Below, in pieces: positions 23,401 to 36,300 of a stretch of 64,000 nt of DNA. The notes under the pieces were generated by a model, which was given only the letters and a program-made list of their open reading frames with translations, searched no databases and was not told the origin of the DNA. Every line of letters begins with the position of its first letter. The stretch's first letter is position 1. The stretch comes from Cavia porcellus (lineage: Eukaryota > Chordata > Mammalia > Rodentia > Caviidae), in assembly GCF_034190915.1 (NCBI RefSeq), contig NW_026947689.1:124001-188000 (forward strand), written 5' to 3'. The translations under genes and the position numbers were made by a program.

Positions 23401-26400
23401 TCTAACCCTAAACCGAACCCTAACCCTAACACTAACCCTAACCCTTACCCTAACACTAACACTAACTCTAAACTCTAACCTAACCCTAGCCATAATCCTA
23501 AACCTAATCATAAGCCTAACCTCTAAACCTTAGCCTAATCTGAACCCAAAAACTAACCATAAACCTAACCCTACACCTAACCGTAACCCTAACTTCTTAC
23601 CCGAACTGTAACCCTAACCCTAACAATCTAACCCTATCCCCTAACCCTAACCCCCAATGCCAAACCCTAATCCTAACCCTAACACTAACCCTAACCCTAA
23701 TCCCAATCCAAATCTTAACCCTAACCCTAACCCTGTCTAACCCTAAATCTAACCCTAAGCCTAACCCTTAAACTAACCTTAACCCTAAGCTTAATCCTAA
23801 AACTAAACCTAACCCGAACCCAAAACATAACCATAATGCTAACACTAACCCTAAACCTAACCTATCCCTAACCCCTAACCCCAACCCTAATCCTAACCCT
23901 AACCTTAACCCTAAACCTAATGCTAAAACTAACCGTAATCCTAAAACTAAGCCAAAACCTAACCCTTACGCTGACCCTAACACTAACCCTAATTGTAATC
24001 CGAAACCTAACCCTAACCCTATTCCTAACACCTATCCCCTAACCCTAAGCCTAACCCGAACACTAACCCTAACCATAACACTAATCCTGACCGTAAGCCA
24101 AACCCTAACACTAACCCTAACCCTAGTCCTAAACCCTAACACCAAACCCTAATCCTAAACCTAACCCTAACCCTAACACTAACCCAAACCCTAACCGAAA
24201 CCTAATCCTAACTCTAACCATACCCTAACCCTAACCCTGTCTAAGCCTAACCCTAAAACTAACTCTTAAACTAACCTCTAACCCTAACCTTTAATCCTAA
24301 AACTAACCCTAACCCTAACACTAACCATAAACCCCAAACCTAACCCTAAACCTAACCCTAACACTCACCCTACCCCTAAGGCTATCACATACCTCTAAGC
24401 CTAACCCTAACCCTAACCCTAACACTAACCCTAACCCATACCTGAACACTAACAACAACACTAAATTCTAACACTAACCCTAACCACAACCCTAAGCCTA
24501 AACATAACCTAAAATCTAACCCTAACTTTAATACAAAATGAACACTAACCCTAACCTTAAACCTAACCCTAAACTTAATCTAACCATAACACTAACCCTA
24601 ACCCTAAACCTAAACCTATCCTCTAACCCTAATCCTACCCCTTACCCTAACCCTTACCCTAACCCTAACCCTAACCCTTAACCCTAACCCTAACCCTAAA
24701 ACTAAACCTAGACCAAACCATAATGCTAACCCTAACTGCAAACCTAAAACCTAACCCTAAAAATATCCCTAACCCTAACCCTAACACTAACTCTACCCCT
24801 AAGCCTAACCCTAACCCTATCCCTAACCCTAACCCTAAAACTAACCCTAACAGTAACCCAAAATCTAATGCTAACCTCTAACCATTATGCTAACCTTAAC
24901 CCTAACCCTAACGCTAACCCTAAACCTAAACTCGAACAGTAAGCCGAACACTAACTCTAACCCTAACCCTAACCTCTAATCCTAACCCAAACTCTAACCA
25001 TAACCCTAACGTCTAACACTAAACCTAACCCTAACCTGACCCTAACCCTAAACCTAACCCTAACACTAAATCTAAACATAAATTCTAACCCTTACCCTAA
25101 CCCTAAAACTAACCCTAACCCTAACCCTAAACACTAACACAAAACTAACTCTAACACTAGGTCTAAACCTAACAATATCACTAAAGATAATCCTAACCCT
25201 AACCCTAACCATAAACCTAAGCCTAACCCTAACCCTGTCCCTAACAAATATCCGCTAAACCTAACTCTAAACCTAACCCTAAACCTAACATTAACCCTAA
25301 CCCTAACACTAACACTAACCCTAACCCTAACCCTAACTCTAACCCTAAACCTAATCATAACCCTAACCCTAACTGTAATCCGAAGCCTAACCCTAACCCT
25401 ATCCCTAACACCTATCCCCTAGCCATAATCCTAACACTAACCGTAACCCTAATTCTAAACCTAACCCTAACCTCTAGCCCTAACCCTAACGCTAACCCTA
25501 ACCCTAACCTCTAACCCTAACACTAGCCCTAAACCTAATCCTAACCCGAACCCTAACCTCTAACCCTAACCCTAAACCTAATCCTAATCCTAAACCCTAA
25601 AGACAAACCCTAACCCTAACCCTAACACGAACCCTAACCCTAACCCAATCCAAACCCTAACCCTACCCTAACCCTAACCCTGTCTAAACCTAACCCTAAA
25701 ACTAACCCTAACCCTAAAACTAACCCCTAAACCTAACCTTAATCCTAAAACTAACCCTAAACCCAACCCTTACAATAACCCTACCCCTAACCCTAACACA
25801 TACCTCTAACCCTAACCCTAACACTAAACATAACCCTATCCCTAACACTAACCCTAACCCTAACACTAACCCTACCCCTAACCCTAACACATACCTCTAA
25901 CCCTAACACTAACACTAAACGTAACCCTATCCCTAACACTAACCCTAACCTTAACACTAATCCTAAACAAAACCCTAATCCTAACCCTAAACCTAAGCTT
26001 TAACCCTAACACTAACACTTACACTAACTTCTAAACCTAACCCTAACGCTATCTCAAATGCTAACCCTAAATCTAACGCTAACCTCTAACCATAACCCTA
26101 ACCCTAATACTAACCCTAACGCTAAACTTAACACTAATCTCAAACCGTAACTCTAACCCTAACTCTAACCCTAACACTAACCTCTAAACCTAAACCTAAA
26201 ACTAACCCTAACCCTAAACTTAACATCTAAACCTAACCCTAAACCTTACCCTTAAACTAACCCTAACCAAATCACTAACCCTAACCTTAAACCTAACCCT
26301 AACCCTAACCCTAACCCTAAACCTAAACCTAACCCTAAACCTTACCGTAACCCTAAACCCTAAACTTAAATCTAACATTATCACTAACCCTAACCATAAC

Positions 26401-26916
26401 ACTAACCCTAAACCTAACCCGATCCCTAAACCTAACCCTAACTCCTACCCTAAGCCTAACCCTAACCCTAACCCTAACACTAAACTCTAACCCTAAACCT
26501 AACCCTAACAATAACCGTAACCCTTACCCTAAACCTTACCCTATAACTACCCTAACCCTAAACCTAAACCTAAACCTAACCCTAACCCTAATCCTAACCC
26601 TAAAACTAAGCTTTAACCCTAACCCTAACCCTAACCCTAACCATAGCCCTAACCATAATACTAAACTCTAACCCTAACACTAAACCTACCCTCCAACCCT
26701 AATCCAAAACCTAAACCTATCCCTAACCGTAAGGTAAACCGTAAACCTAATCGTAACCTTAAACCTAAATCTAACCCTAACCCTAACACTAACTAAAACC
26801 CTAAACCCTAACACTAACCCTAACACTATCACTAACCCTAACCTTAACACTAACCCTAACCCTAACACTAACCCTTAACCCTAACCCTAACAATAAGCCT
26901 AACAAAAACCTAACTT
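20431..26916 (+). repeat. HOR copy 4, A/B hybrid (6486 bp)
   Basis: The first ~4.1 kb is class A by every marker checked: five-unit CCCTAA run, ACTAATGCC, 54-bp spacing of the TTACTCTATCCC motif, CCTACACCTAACC near 23571 and TAGTCCTAAACCC near 24124. From about 24.53 kb it leaves that type, with AATACAAAATG, CTTAAACCTAACCC, then AACCCTAAAAATATCCC and ACCATTATGC, the B/C markers. It has the single arm at 5.2 kb plus the 91-bp tandem duplication, hence a length of 6486. A private base, AAGACAAAC at 21147, changes CACAAAC. The unit therefore contains the A-to-B boundary of the array. Confidence 0.93.
25777..25958 (+). repeat. Class B 91-bp tandem duplication (copy 4)
   Basis: Unit 1 is 25777-25867 and unit 2 is 25868-25958. 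Both start AACCCTACCCCTAACCC and run through ACACATACCTC (25797 and 25888) and AACCCTATCCCTAACACT. They differ at a few bases, for example ACATAACC in unit 1 against ACGTAACC in unit 2. Classes A and C have no such duplication. The 91-base size equals the difference between 6479 (typical B spacing) and 6388 (class C). Confidence 0.92.
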
Positions 26917-29900
26917 CTACTCCTAACCCTAACACTAACTCTAAACCTCAAACTAACCCTAACCCTAAACCTAAACCTAAAATCTCAACCTAAGCCTAAC
27001 AGTAACACTAAGCCAAACCCTAATCCTAAACCTTACCCTAACCCTAACCTAATAGTAACCAAAACACTAACTGTAACCTGAAGGCTAACCCTAAACCTAT
27101 CCCTAACACCTAACACCTAAACAAAACCCTAACCCTAACCCTAACCCTAACTAAAACCCTAAACCTAACTCTAACCATAAACGTATCCCTAAACCTAACT
27201 CTAACAGTAACCCTAACCCTAAACCTAATGCTAAGACTAAACTCTAACCCTAACCCAAACCCTAACAATAACCTAACACTAATGCTCAACCTATCTTCTA
27301 ACCCTAATCCTAAGCCTTACTCTATCCCTAACCCTAACACTAAACCTAACCTCACCCTAACCCTAAACATAAACATAACCCTAACCAAAACCCTAAACCC
27401 TAACACTAACCCTAACATGATCGCCAACCCTAACCCTAAAACTAAACCTAAACGTAACCCTAAATCTAACCCTAGCCCTAACCCTAACCCTAAGCCTTAC
27501 TCTATCCCTAACCCTAAACCTAACCCTAACCCTAACCCTAAGCCTTACTCTATCCCTAATGCTAAACCTAACCCTAAACCTAACCCGAACCCCAACCCTA
27601 ACCCTAACACGAAGCCTAACACAAACCTAACTTCTAACCCTAAACCTAACCCTAACTCAAAACATCAATGTAACCCTAACCATAACCCTAACACTAACCC
27701 TAAATCTTACCCTCACACTAACACTAACTCTAAACTCTAACCTAAATCTAACCATAACCCTAAACCTAACAATAAGCCTAACCTCTAAACCTTAGCCTAA
27801 TCTGAACCCAAACACTAACCATAAACCTAAGCCTAACCCTAACCTAAACCCTAACTTTTAACCCGAACCCTAAACCTAACCCTAACAATCTAACCCAAAC
27901 CCTAACCATAACCATAACCCCCAACGCCAAACCCTAATCCTAACCCTAACACTAACCCTAACCCTAAACCCAATCTGAATCCTAACCATAACCATAACCC
28001 TAATCCTGTCTTACCCTAAACCTAACCGTAACCCTGACCCTTAAACTAACCTTAACCCTAAGCTTAATCTTAAAACTAAACCTAACCTGAACCCAAAACA
28101 TAACCATAACGCTAACACTAAACCTAAACCTAACCTATCTCTAAGCCCTAACCCCTAACCCTAATCCTAACCCTAACCTTAACCCTAAACCTAATGCTAA
28201 CACTAACCCTAATCCTAAAATTAAACCTAAACCTAACCCTTACGCTGAACCTAACCTAATCGTAACACTAACCCTAACTGTAATCCGAAGAATAACCCTA
28301 TCACTATTCCTAACACTTATCCCCTAACCCTAAGCCTAACCCCAACCCTAACCCTAACCGTAACACTGACCCTAACCCTAACCCAAACCCTAACCCTAAC
28401 CCTAACACTAACCCTAACCATAGTCCTAAACCTTAACACCAACCCTAATCCTAAACCTAACACTAACCCTAACACTAACCCTAACCGAAACCCAATCCTA
28501 ACCCTAATCATACCCTAACCCTAACCCTGTCTAAGCCTAACCATAAACCTTGCCCTAACACTAACCCTTAAACTAACCTCTAACCATAACCTTTAATCCT
28601 AAAACTAACCCTAACCTTAACACTAACCATAACCATAACACTAACACTAACCATAAACTCTAAACCTAACCATAAACCTAACCCTAACACTAAACCTACC
28701 CCTAACGCTAACACATACCTCTAAGCCTAACCCTAACCCTAACCCTAGTCCTAAACCTTAACACCAACCCTAATCCTAAACCTAACCCTAACCCTAACAC
28801 TAACCCTAACCGAAACCCAATCCTAACTCTAACCATACCCTAACCCTAACCCTGTCTAAGCCTAACCATAACCCTAGCCCCAACACTAACCCTTAAACTA
28901 ACCTCTAACCCTAACCTTTAATCCTAAAACTAATCCTAACCTTAACACTAACCATAACCGTAACGCTAACACTAACCATAAACCCTAAACCTAACCCTAA
29001 CACTAACACTACCCCTAACGCTAACACATGCCTCTAAGCCTAACCCTAACCCTAACCCAAGTCCCAAACCTTAACACCAAACCCTAATCCTACACCTAAC
29101 TCTAACCCTAACACTAACCCTAACCCATACCCGAACAATAACAATAACACTAAATTCTGACACTAATGCTAACCATAAACCTAAGCCTAAACGTAGCCTA
29201 AACTCTAACCCTAACCTTAATCCGAACCGAACACTAACCATAACCTTAACCCTAACCCTAAACCTAACCTCGAACCCTAACCAGAAGCCGAACCTTAATC
29301 CTAACCCTAACGACAAATCCTAACCCTAATCCTAACCCTAACCCTAACCTCTAAACCTAACCCAAACCCTAACCCTAGCCCTAACCTTATCCCTAACCAT
29401 AATTCTAATGTTAAACCTAAGCTTAAAGTCTAACCCTAACCCTAACCATAACCATAAATCTAACGCTAACCTCTAACCCTACCCATAACCCTAACCCTAA
29501 ACTTAACCCTAACGCGAACCGTAACCCTAACCCTAACTCTAACGCAAACCCTAACCTCTAACCCTAAACCTAAGCCTAACCCTAACCCTAAAGCTAAAAC
29601 TAACTTTTAAACCTAACCCTAAAACTAACCCTAAACCTACACCTAATCCTAACCCTAACCGTAATGCCAACACTATCCCTAAACCCTAAACCTAAAACAA
29701 ACCCAAAAACTAACTCTAACAGTAACACTAACAATAAACCTAACCGTAACACTAACCCTAAGCATTACTTTAAGGCTAAAACTAACACTCTCCATAACAC
29801 CTAACTCCTAACACTAACCCTAACCCTAACCCTAACTCTAAACCTCAATGTAACCCTAACCCTAACCCTAACCTCTAACCCTAAACCGAACCCTAACCCT

Positions 29901-32900
29901 AACACTAACCCTAACCCTTACCCTAACACTAACACTAACTCTAAACTCTAACCTAACCCTAGCCATAATCCTAAACCTAATCATAAGCCTAACCTCTAAA
30001 CCTTAGCCTAATCTGAACCCAAAAACTAACCATGAACCTAACCCTACTCCTAACCGTAACCCTAACTTCTTACCCGAACTGTAACCCTAACCCTAACAAT
30101 CTAACCCTATCCCCTAACCCTAACCCCCAATGCCAAACCCTAATCCTAACCCTAACACTAACCCTAACCCTAATCCCAATCCAAATCTTAACCCTAACCC
30201 TAACCCTGTCTAACCCTAAATCTAACCCTAAGCCTAACCCTTAAACTAACCTTAACCCTAAGCTTAATCCTAAAACTAAACCTAACCCGAACCCAAAACA
30301 TAACCATAATGCTAACACTAACCCTAAACCTAACCTATCCCTAACCCCTAACCCCAAACCTAATCCTAACCCTAACCTTAACCCTAAACTTAATGCTAAA
30401 ACTAACCGTAATCCTAAAACTAAGCCAAAACCTAACCCTTACGCTGACCCTAACACTAACCCTAATTGTAATCCGAAACCTAACCCTAACCCTATTCCTA
30501 ACACCTATCCCCTAACCCTAAGCCTAACCCGAACACTAACCCTAACCATAACACTAATCCTGACCGTAAGCCAAACCCTAACACTAACCCTAACCCTAGT
30601 CCTAATCCCTAACACCAAACCCTAATCCTAAACCTAACCCTAACCCTAACACTAACCCAAACCCTAACCGAAACCTAATCCTAACTCTAACCATACCCTA
30701 ACCCTAACCCTGTCTAAGCCTAACCCTAAAACTAACTCTTAAACTAACCTCTAACCCTAACCTTTAATCCTAAAACTAACCCTAACCCTAACACTAACCA
30801 TAAACCCCAAACCTAACCCTAAACCTAACCCTAACACTCACCCTACCCCTAAGGCTATCACATACCTCTAAGCCTAACCCTAACCCTAACCCTAACACTA
30901 ACCCTAACCCATACCTGAACACTAACAACAACACTAAATTCTAACACTAACCCTAACCACAACCCTAAGCCTAAACATAACCTAAAATCTAACCCTAACT
31001 TTAATCCAAAACAAACACTAACCCTAACCTTAACCCTAACCCTAAACTTAATCTAACCATAACACTAACCCTAACCCTAAACCTAAACCTATCCTCTAAC
31101 CCTAATCCTACCCCTTACCCTAACCCTTACCCTAACCCTAACCCTAACCCTTAACCCTAACCCTAACCCTAAAACTAAACCTAGACCAAACCATAATGCT
31201 AACCCTAACTGCAAACCTAAAACCTAACCCTAAAAATATCCCTAACCCTAACCCTAACACTAACTCTACCCCTAAGCCTAACCCTAACCCTATCCCTAAC
31301 CCTAACCCTAAAACTAACCCTAACAGTAACCCAAAATCTAATGCTAACCTCTAACCATTATGCTAACCTTAACCCTAACCCTAACGCTAACCCTAAACCT
31401 AAACTCGAACAGTAAGCCGAACACTAACTCTAACCCTAACCCTAACCTCTAATCCTAACCCAAACTCTAACCATAACCCTAACGTCTAACACTAAACCTA
31501 ACCCTAACCTGACCCTAACCCTAAACCTAACCCTAACACTAAATCTAAACATAAATTCTAACCCTTACCCTAACCCTAAAACTAACCCTAACCCTAACCC
31601 TAAACACTAACACAAAACTAACTCTAACACTAGGTCTAAACCTAACAATATCACTAAAGATAATCCTAACCCTAACCCTAACCATAAACCTAAGCCTAAC
31701 CCTAACCCTGTCCCTAACAAATATCCGCTAAACCTAACTCTAAACCTAACCCTAAACCTAACATTAACCCTAACCCTAACACTAACACTAACCCTAACCC
31801 TAACCCTAACTCTAACCCTAAACCTAATCGTAACCCTAAGCCTAACTGTAATCCGAAGCCTAACCCTAACCCTATCCCTAACACCTATCCCCTAGCCATA
31901 ATCCTAACACTAACCGTAACCCTAATTCTAAACCTAACCCTAACCTCTAGCCCTAACCCTAACGCTAACCCTAACCCTAACCTCTAACCCTAACACTAGC
32001 CCTAAACCTAATCCTAACCCGAACCCTAACCTCTAACCCTAACCCTAAACCTAATCCTAATCCTAAACCCTAAAGACAAACCCTAACCCTAACCCTAACA
32101 CGAACCCTAACCCAAACCCAATCCAAACCCTAACCCTACCCTAACCCTAACCCTGTCTAAACCTAACCCTAAAACTAACCCTAACCCTAAAACTAACCCC
32201 TAAACCTAACCTTAATCCTAAAACTAACCCTAAACCCAACCCTTACAATAACCCTACCCCTAACCCTAACACATACCTCTAACCCTAACCCTAACACTAA
32301 ACATAACCCTATCCCTAACACTAACCCTAACCCTAACACTAACCCTACCCCTAACCCTAACACATACCTCTAACCCTAACACTAACACTAAACGTAACCC
32401 TATCCCTAACACTAACCCTAACCTTAACACTAATCCTAAACAAAACCCTATCCTAACCCTAAACCTAAGCTTTAACCCTAACACTAACACTTACACTAAC
32501 TTCTAAACCTAACCCTAACGCTATCTCAAATGCTAACCCTAAATCTAACGCTAACCTCTAACCATAACCCTAACCCTAATACTAACCCTAACGCTAAACT
32601 TAACACTAATCTCAAACCGTAACTCTAACCCTAACTCTAACCCTAACACTAACCTCTAAACCTAAACCTAAAACTAACCCTAACCCTAAACTTAACATCT
32701 AAACCTAACCCTAAACCTTACCCTTAAACTAACCCTAACCGAATCACTAACCCTAACCTTAAACCTAACCCTAACCCTAACCCTAACCCTAAACCTAAAC
32801 CTAACCCTAAACCTTACCGTAACCCTAAACCCTAAACTTAAATCTAACATTATCACTAACCCTAACCATAACACTAACCCTAAACCTAACCCGATCCCTA

Positions 32901-33388
32901 AACCTAACCCTAACTCCTACCCTAAGCCTAACCCTAACCCTAACCCTAACACTAAACTCTAACCCTAAACCTAACCCTAACAATAACCGTAACCCTTACC
33001 CTAAACCTTACCCTATAACTACCCTAACCCTAAACCTAAACCTAAACCTAACCCTAACCCTAATCCTAACCCTAAAACTAAGCTTTAACCCTAACCCTAA
33101 CCCTAACCCTAACCATAGCCCTAACCATAATACTAAACTCTAACCCTAACACTAAACCTACCCTCCAACCCTAATCCAAAACCTAAACCTATCCCTAACC
33201 GTAAGGTAAACCGTAAACCTAATCGTAACCTTAAACCTAAATCTAACCCTAACCCTAACACTAACTAAAACCCTAAACCCTAACACTAACCCTAACACTA
33301 TCACTAACCCTAACCTTAACACTAACCCTAACCCTAACACTAACCCTTAACCCTAACCCTAACAATAAGCCTAACAAAAACCTAACTT
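26917..33388 (+). repeat. HOR copy 5, C-like front and B-type rear (6472 bp)
   Basis: The front part matches copies 8-10: ACTAAGCC, a four-unit CCCTAA run, 48-bp spacing with AATGCT, TTACCCTAAACC, CCCTGACCCTT, AATCTTAAAACT, CTCTAAGCCC and CTACTCCTAACC near 30045. The rear part is class B, with AAACTTAATGC near 30385, TAGTCCTAATCCC near 30599, AAAACAAACAC and the 91-bp duplication at 32250-32431. Private differences include CCATGAACC near 30032 and AACCCTATCC near 32450, where a base is missing. A C-like front joined to a B rear makes this a hybrid. Confidence 0.92.
32250..32431 (+). repeat. Class B 91-bp tandem duplication (copy 5)
   Basis: The units are 32250-32340 and 32341-32431. They have the same start and the same internal differences as in copy 4, so one duplication event was spread across copies 4-6 rather than arising anew. 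Confidence 0.92.
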
Positions 33389-36300
33389 CTACTCCTAACC
33401 CTAACACTAACTCTAAACCTCAAACTAACCCTAACCCTAAACCTAAACCTAAAATCTCAACCTAAGCCTAACAGTAACACTAAGCCAAACCCTAATCCTA
33501 AACCTTACCCTAACCCTAACCTAATAGTAACCAAAACACTAACTGTAACCTGAAGGCTAACCCTAAACCTATCCCTAACACCTAACACCTAAACAAAACC
33601 CTAACCCTAACCCTAACCCTAACCCTAACTAAAACCCTAAACCTAACTCTAACCATAAACGTATCCCTAAACCTAACTCTAACAGTAACCCTAACCCTAA
33701 ACCTAATGCTAAGACTAAACTCTAACCCTAACCCAAACCCTAACAATAACCTAACACTAATGCTCAACCTATCTTCTAACCCTAATCCTAAGCCTTACTC
33801 TATCCCTAACCCTAACACTAAACCTAACCTCACCCTAACCCTAAACATAAACATAACCCTAACCAAAACCCTAAACCCTAACACTAACCCTAACATGATC
33901 GCCAACCCTAACCCTAAAACTAAACCTAAACGTAACCCTAAATCTAACCCTAGCCCTAACCCTAACCCTAAGCCTTACTCTATCCCTAACCCTAAACCTA
34001 ACCCTAACCCTAACCCTAACCCTAAGCCTTACTCTATCCCTAACGCTAAACCTAACCCTAAACCTAACCCGAACCCCAACCCTAACCCTAACACGAAGCC
34101 TAACACAAACCTAACTTCTAACCCTAAACCTAACCCTAACTCAAAACATCAATGTAACCCTAACCATAACCCTAACACTAACCCTAAATCTTACCCTCAC
34201 ACTAACACTAACTCTAAACTCTAACCTAAATCTAACCATAACCCTAAACCTAACAATAAGCCTAACCTCTAAACCTTAGCCTAATCTGAACCCAAACACT
34301 AACCATAAACCTAAGCCTAACCCTAACCTAAACCCTAACTTTTAACCCAAACCCTAAACCTAACCCTAACAATCTAACCCAAACCCTAACCATAACCATA
34401 ACCCCCAACGCCAAACCCTAATCCTAACCCTAACACTAACCCTAACCCTAAACCCAATCTGAATCCTAACCATAACCATAACCCTAATCCTGTCTTACCC
34501 TAAATCTAACCGTAACCCTAACCCTTAAACTAACCTTAACCCTAAGCTTAATCCTAAAACTAAACCTAACCCGAACCCAAAACATAACCATAACGCTAAC
34601 ACTAAACCTAAACCTAACCTATCTCTAACCCCTAACCCCTAACCCTAATCCTAACCCTAACCTTAACCCTAAACCTAATGCTAACACTAACCCTAATCCT
34701 AAAACTAAACCTAAACCTAACCCTTACGCTGAACCTAACCTAATCGTAACACTAACCCTAACTGTAATCCGAAGAATAACCCTATCACTATTCCTAACAC
34801 TTATCCCCTAACCCTAAGCCTAACACCAACCCTAACCCTAACCGTAACACTGACCCTAACCCTAACCCAAACCCTAACCCTAACCCTAACACTAACCCTA
34901 ACCATAGTCCTAAACCTTAACACGAACCCTAATCCTAAACCTAACCCTAACCCTAACACTAACCCTAACCGAAACCCAATCCTAACCCTAATCATACCCT
35001 AACCCTAACCCTGTCTAAGCCTAACCATAAACCTTGCCCTAACACTAACATTTAAACTAACCTCTAACCCTAACCTTTAATCGTAAAATTAACCCTAACC
35101 TTAACACTAACCATAACCATAACACTAACACTAACCATAAACTCTAAACCTAACCATAAACCTAACCCTAACACTAAACCTACCCCTAACGCTAACACAT
35201 ACCTCTAAGCCTAACCCTAACCCTAACCCTAGTCCTAAACCTTAACACCAACCCTAATCCTAAACCTAACCCTAACCCTAACACTAACCCTAACCGAAAC
35301 CCAATCCTAACTCTAACCATACCCTAACCCTAACCCTGTCTAAGCCTAACCATAACCCTAGCCCCAACACTAACCCTTAAACTAACCTCTAACCCTAACC
35401 TTTAATCCTAAAACTAATCCTAACCTTAACACTAACCATAACCGTAACGCTAACACTAACCATAAACCCTAAACCTAACCCTAACACTAACACTACCCCT
35501 AACGCTAACACATGCCTCTAAGCCTAACCCTAACCCTAACCCAAGTCCCAAACCTTAACACCAAACCCTAATCCTACACCTAACTCTAACCCTAACACTA
35601 ACCCTAACCCATACCCGAACAATAACAATAACACTAAATTCTGACACTAATGCTAACCATAAACCTAAGCCTAAACGTAGCCTAAACTCTAACCCTAACC
35701 TTAATCCGAACCGAACACTAACCATAACCTTAACCCTAACCCTAAACCTAACCTCGAACCCTAACCAGAAGCCGAACCTTAATCCTAACCCTAACGACAA
35801 ATCCTAACCCTAATCCTAACCCTAACCCTAACCTCTAAACCTAACCCAAACCCTAACCCTAGCCCTAACCTTATCCCTAACCATAATTCTAATGTTAAAC
35901 CTAAGCTTAAAGTCTAACCCTAACCCTAACCATAACCATAAATCTAACGCTAACCTCTAACCCTACCCATAACCCTAACCCTAAACTTAACCCTAACGCG
36001 AACCGTAACCCTAACCCTAACTCTAACGCAAACCCTAACCTCTAACCCTAAACCTAAGCCTAACCCTAACCCTAAAGCTAAAACTAACTTTTAAACCTAA
36101 CCCTAAAACTAACCCTAAACCTACACCTAATCCTAACCCTAACCGTAATGCCAACACTATCCCTAAACCCTAAACCTAAAACAAACCCAAAAACTAACTC
36201 TAACAGTAACACTAACAATAAACCTAACCGTAACACTAACCCTAAGCATTACTTTAAGGCTAAAACTAACACTCTCCATAACACCTAACTCCTAACACTA

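Noticed and set aside
24529..24580. Transposon insertion at the A/B boundary
   Set aside because: No non-hexamer sequence, terminal repeats or target duplication; only point variants of the same unit are seen.
30032..30244. Leu-Thr-rich + strand frame in copy 5
   Set aside because: It exists only because of a private ATG near 30033 in the CTA-ACC frame. The other nine copies lack the start.
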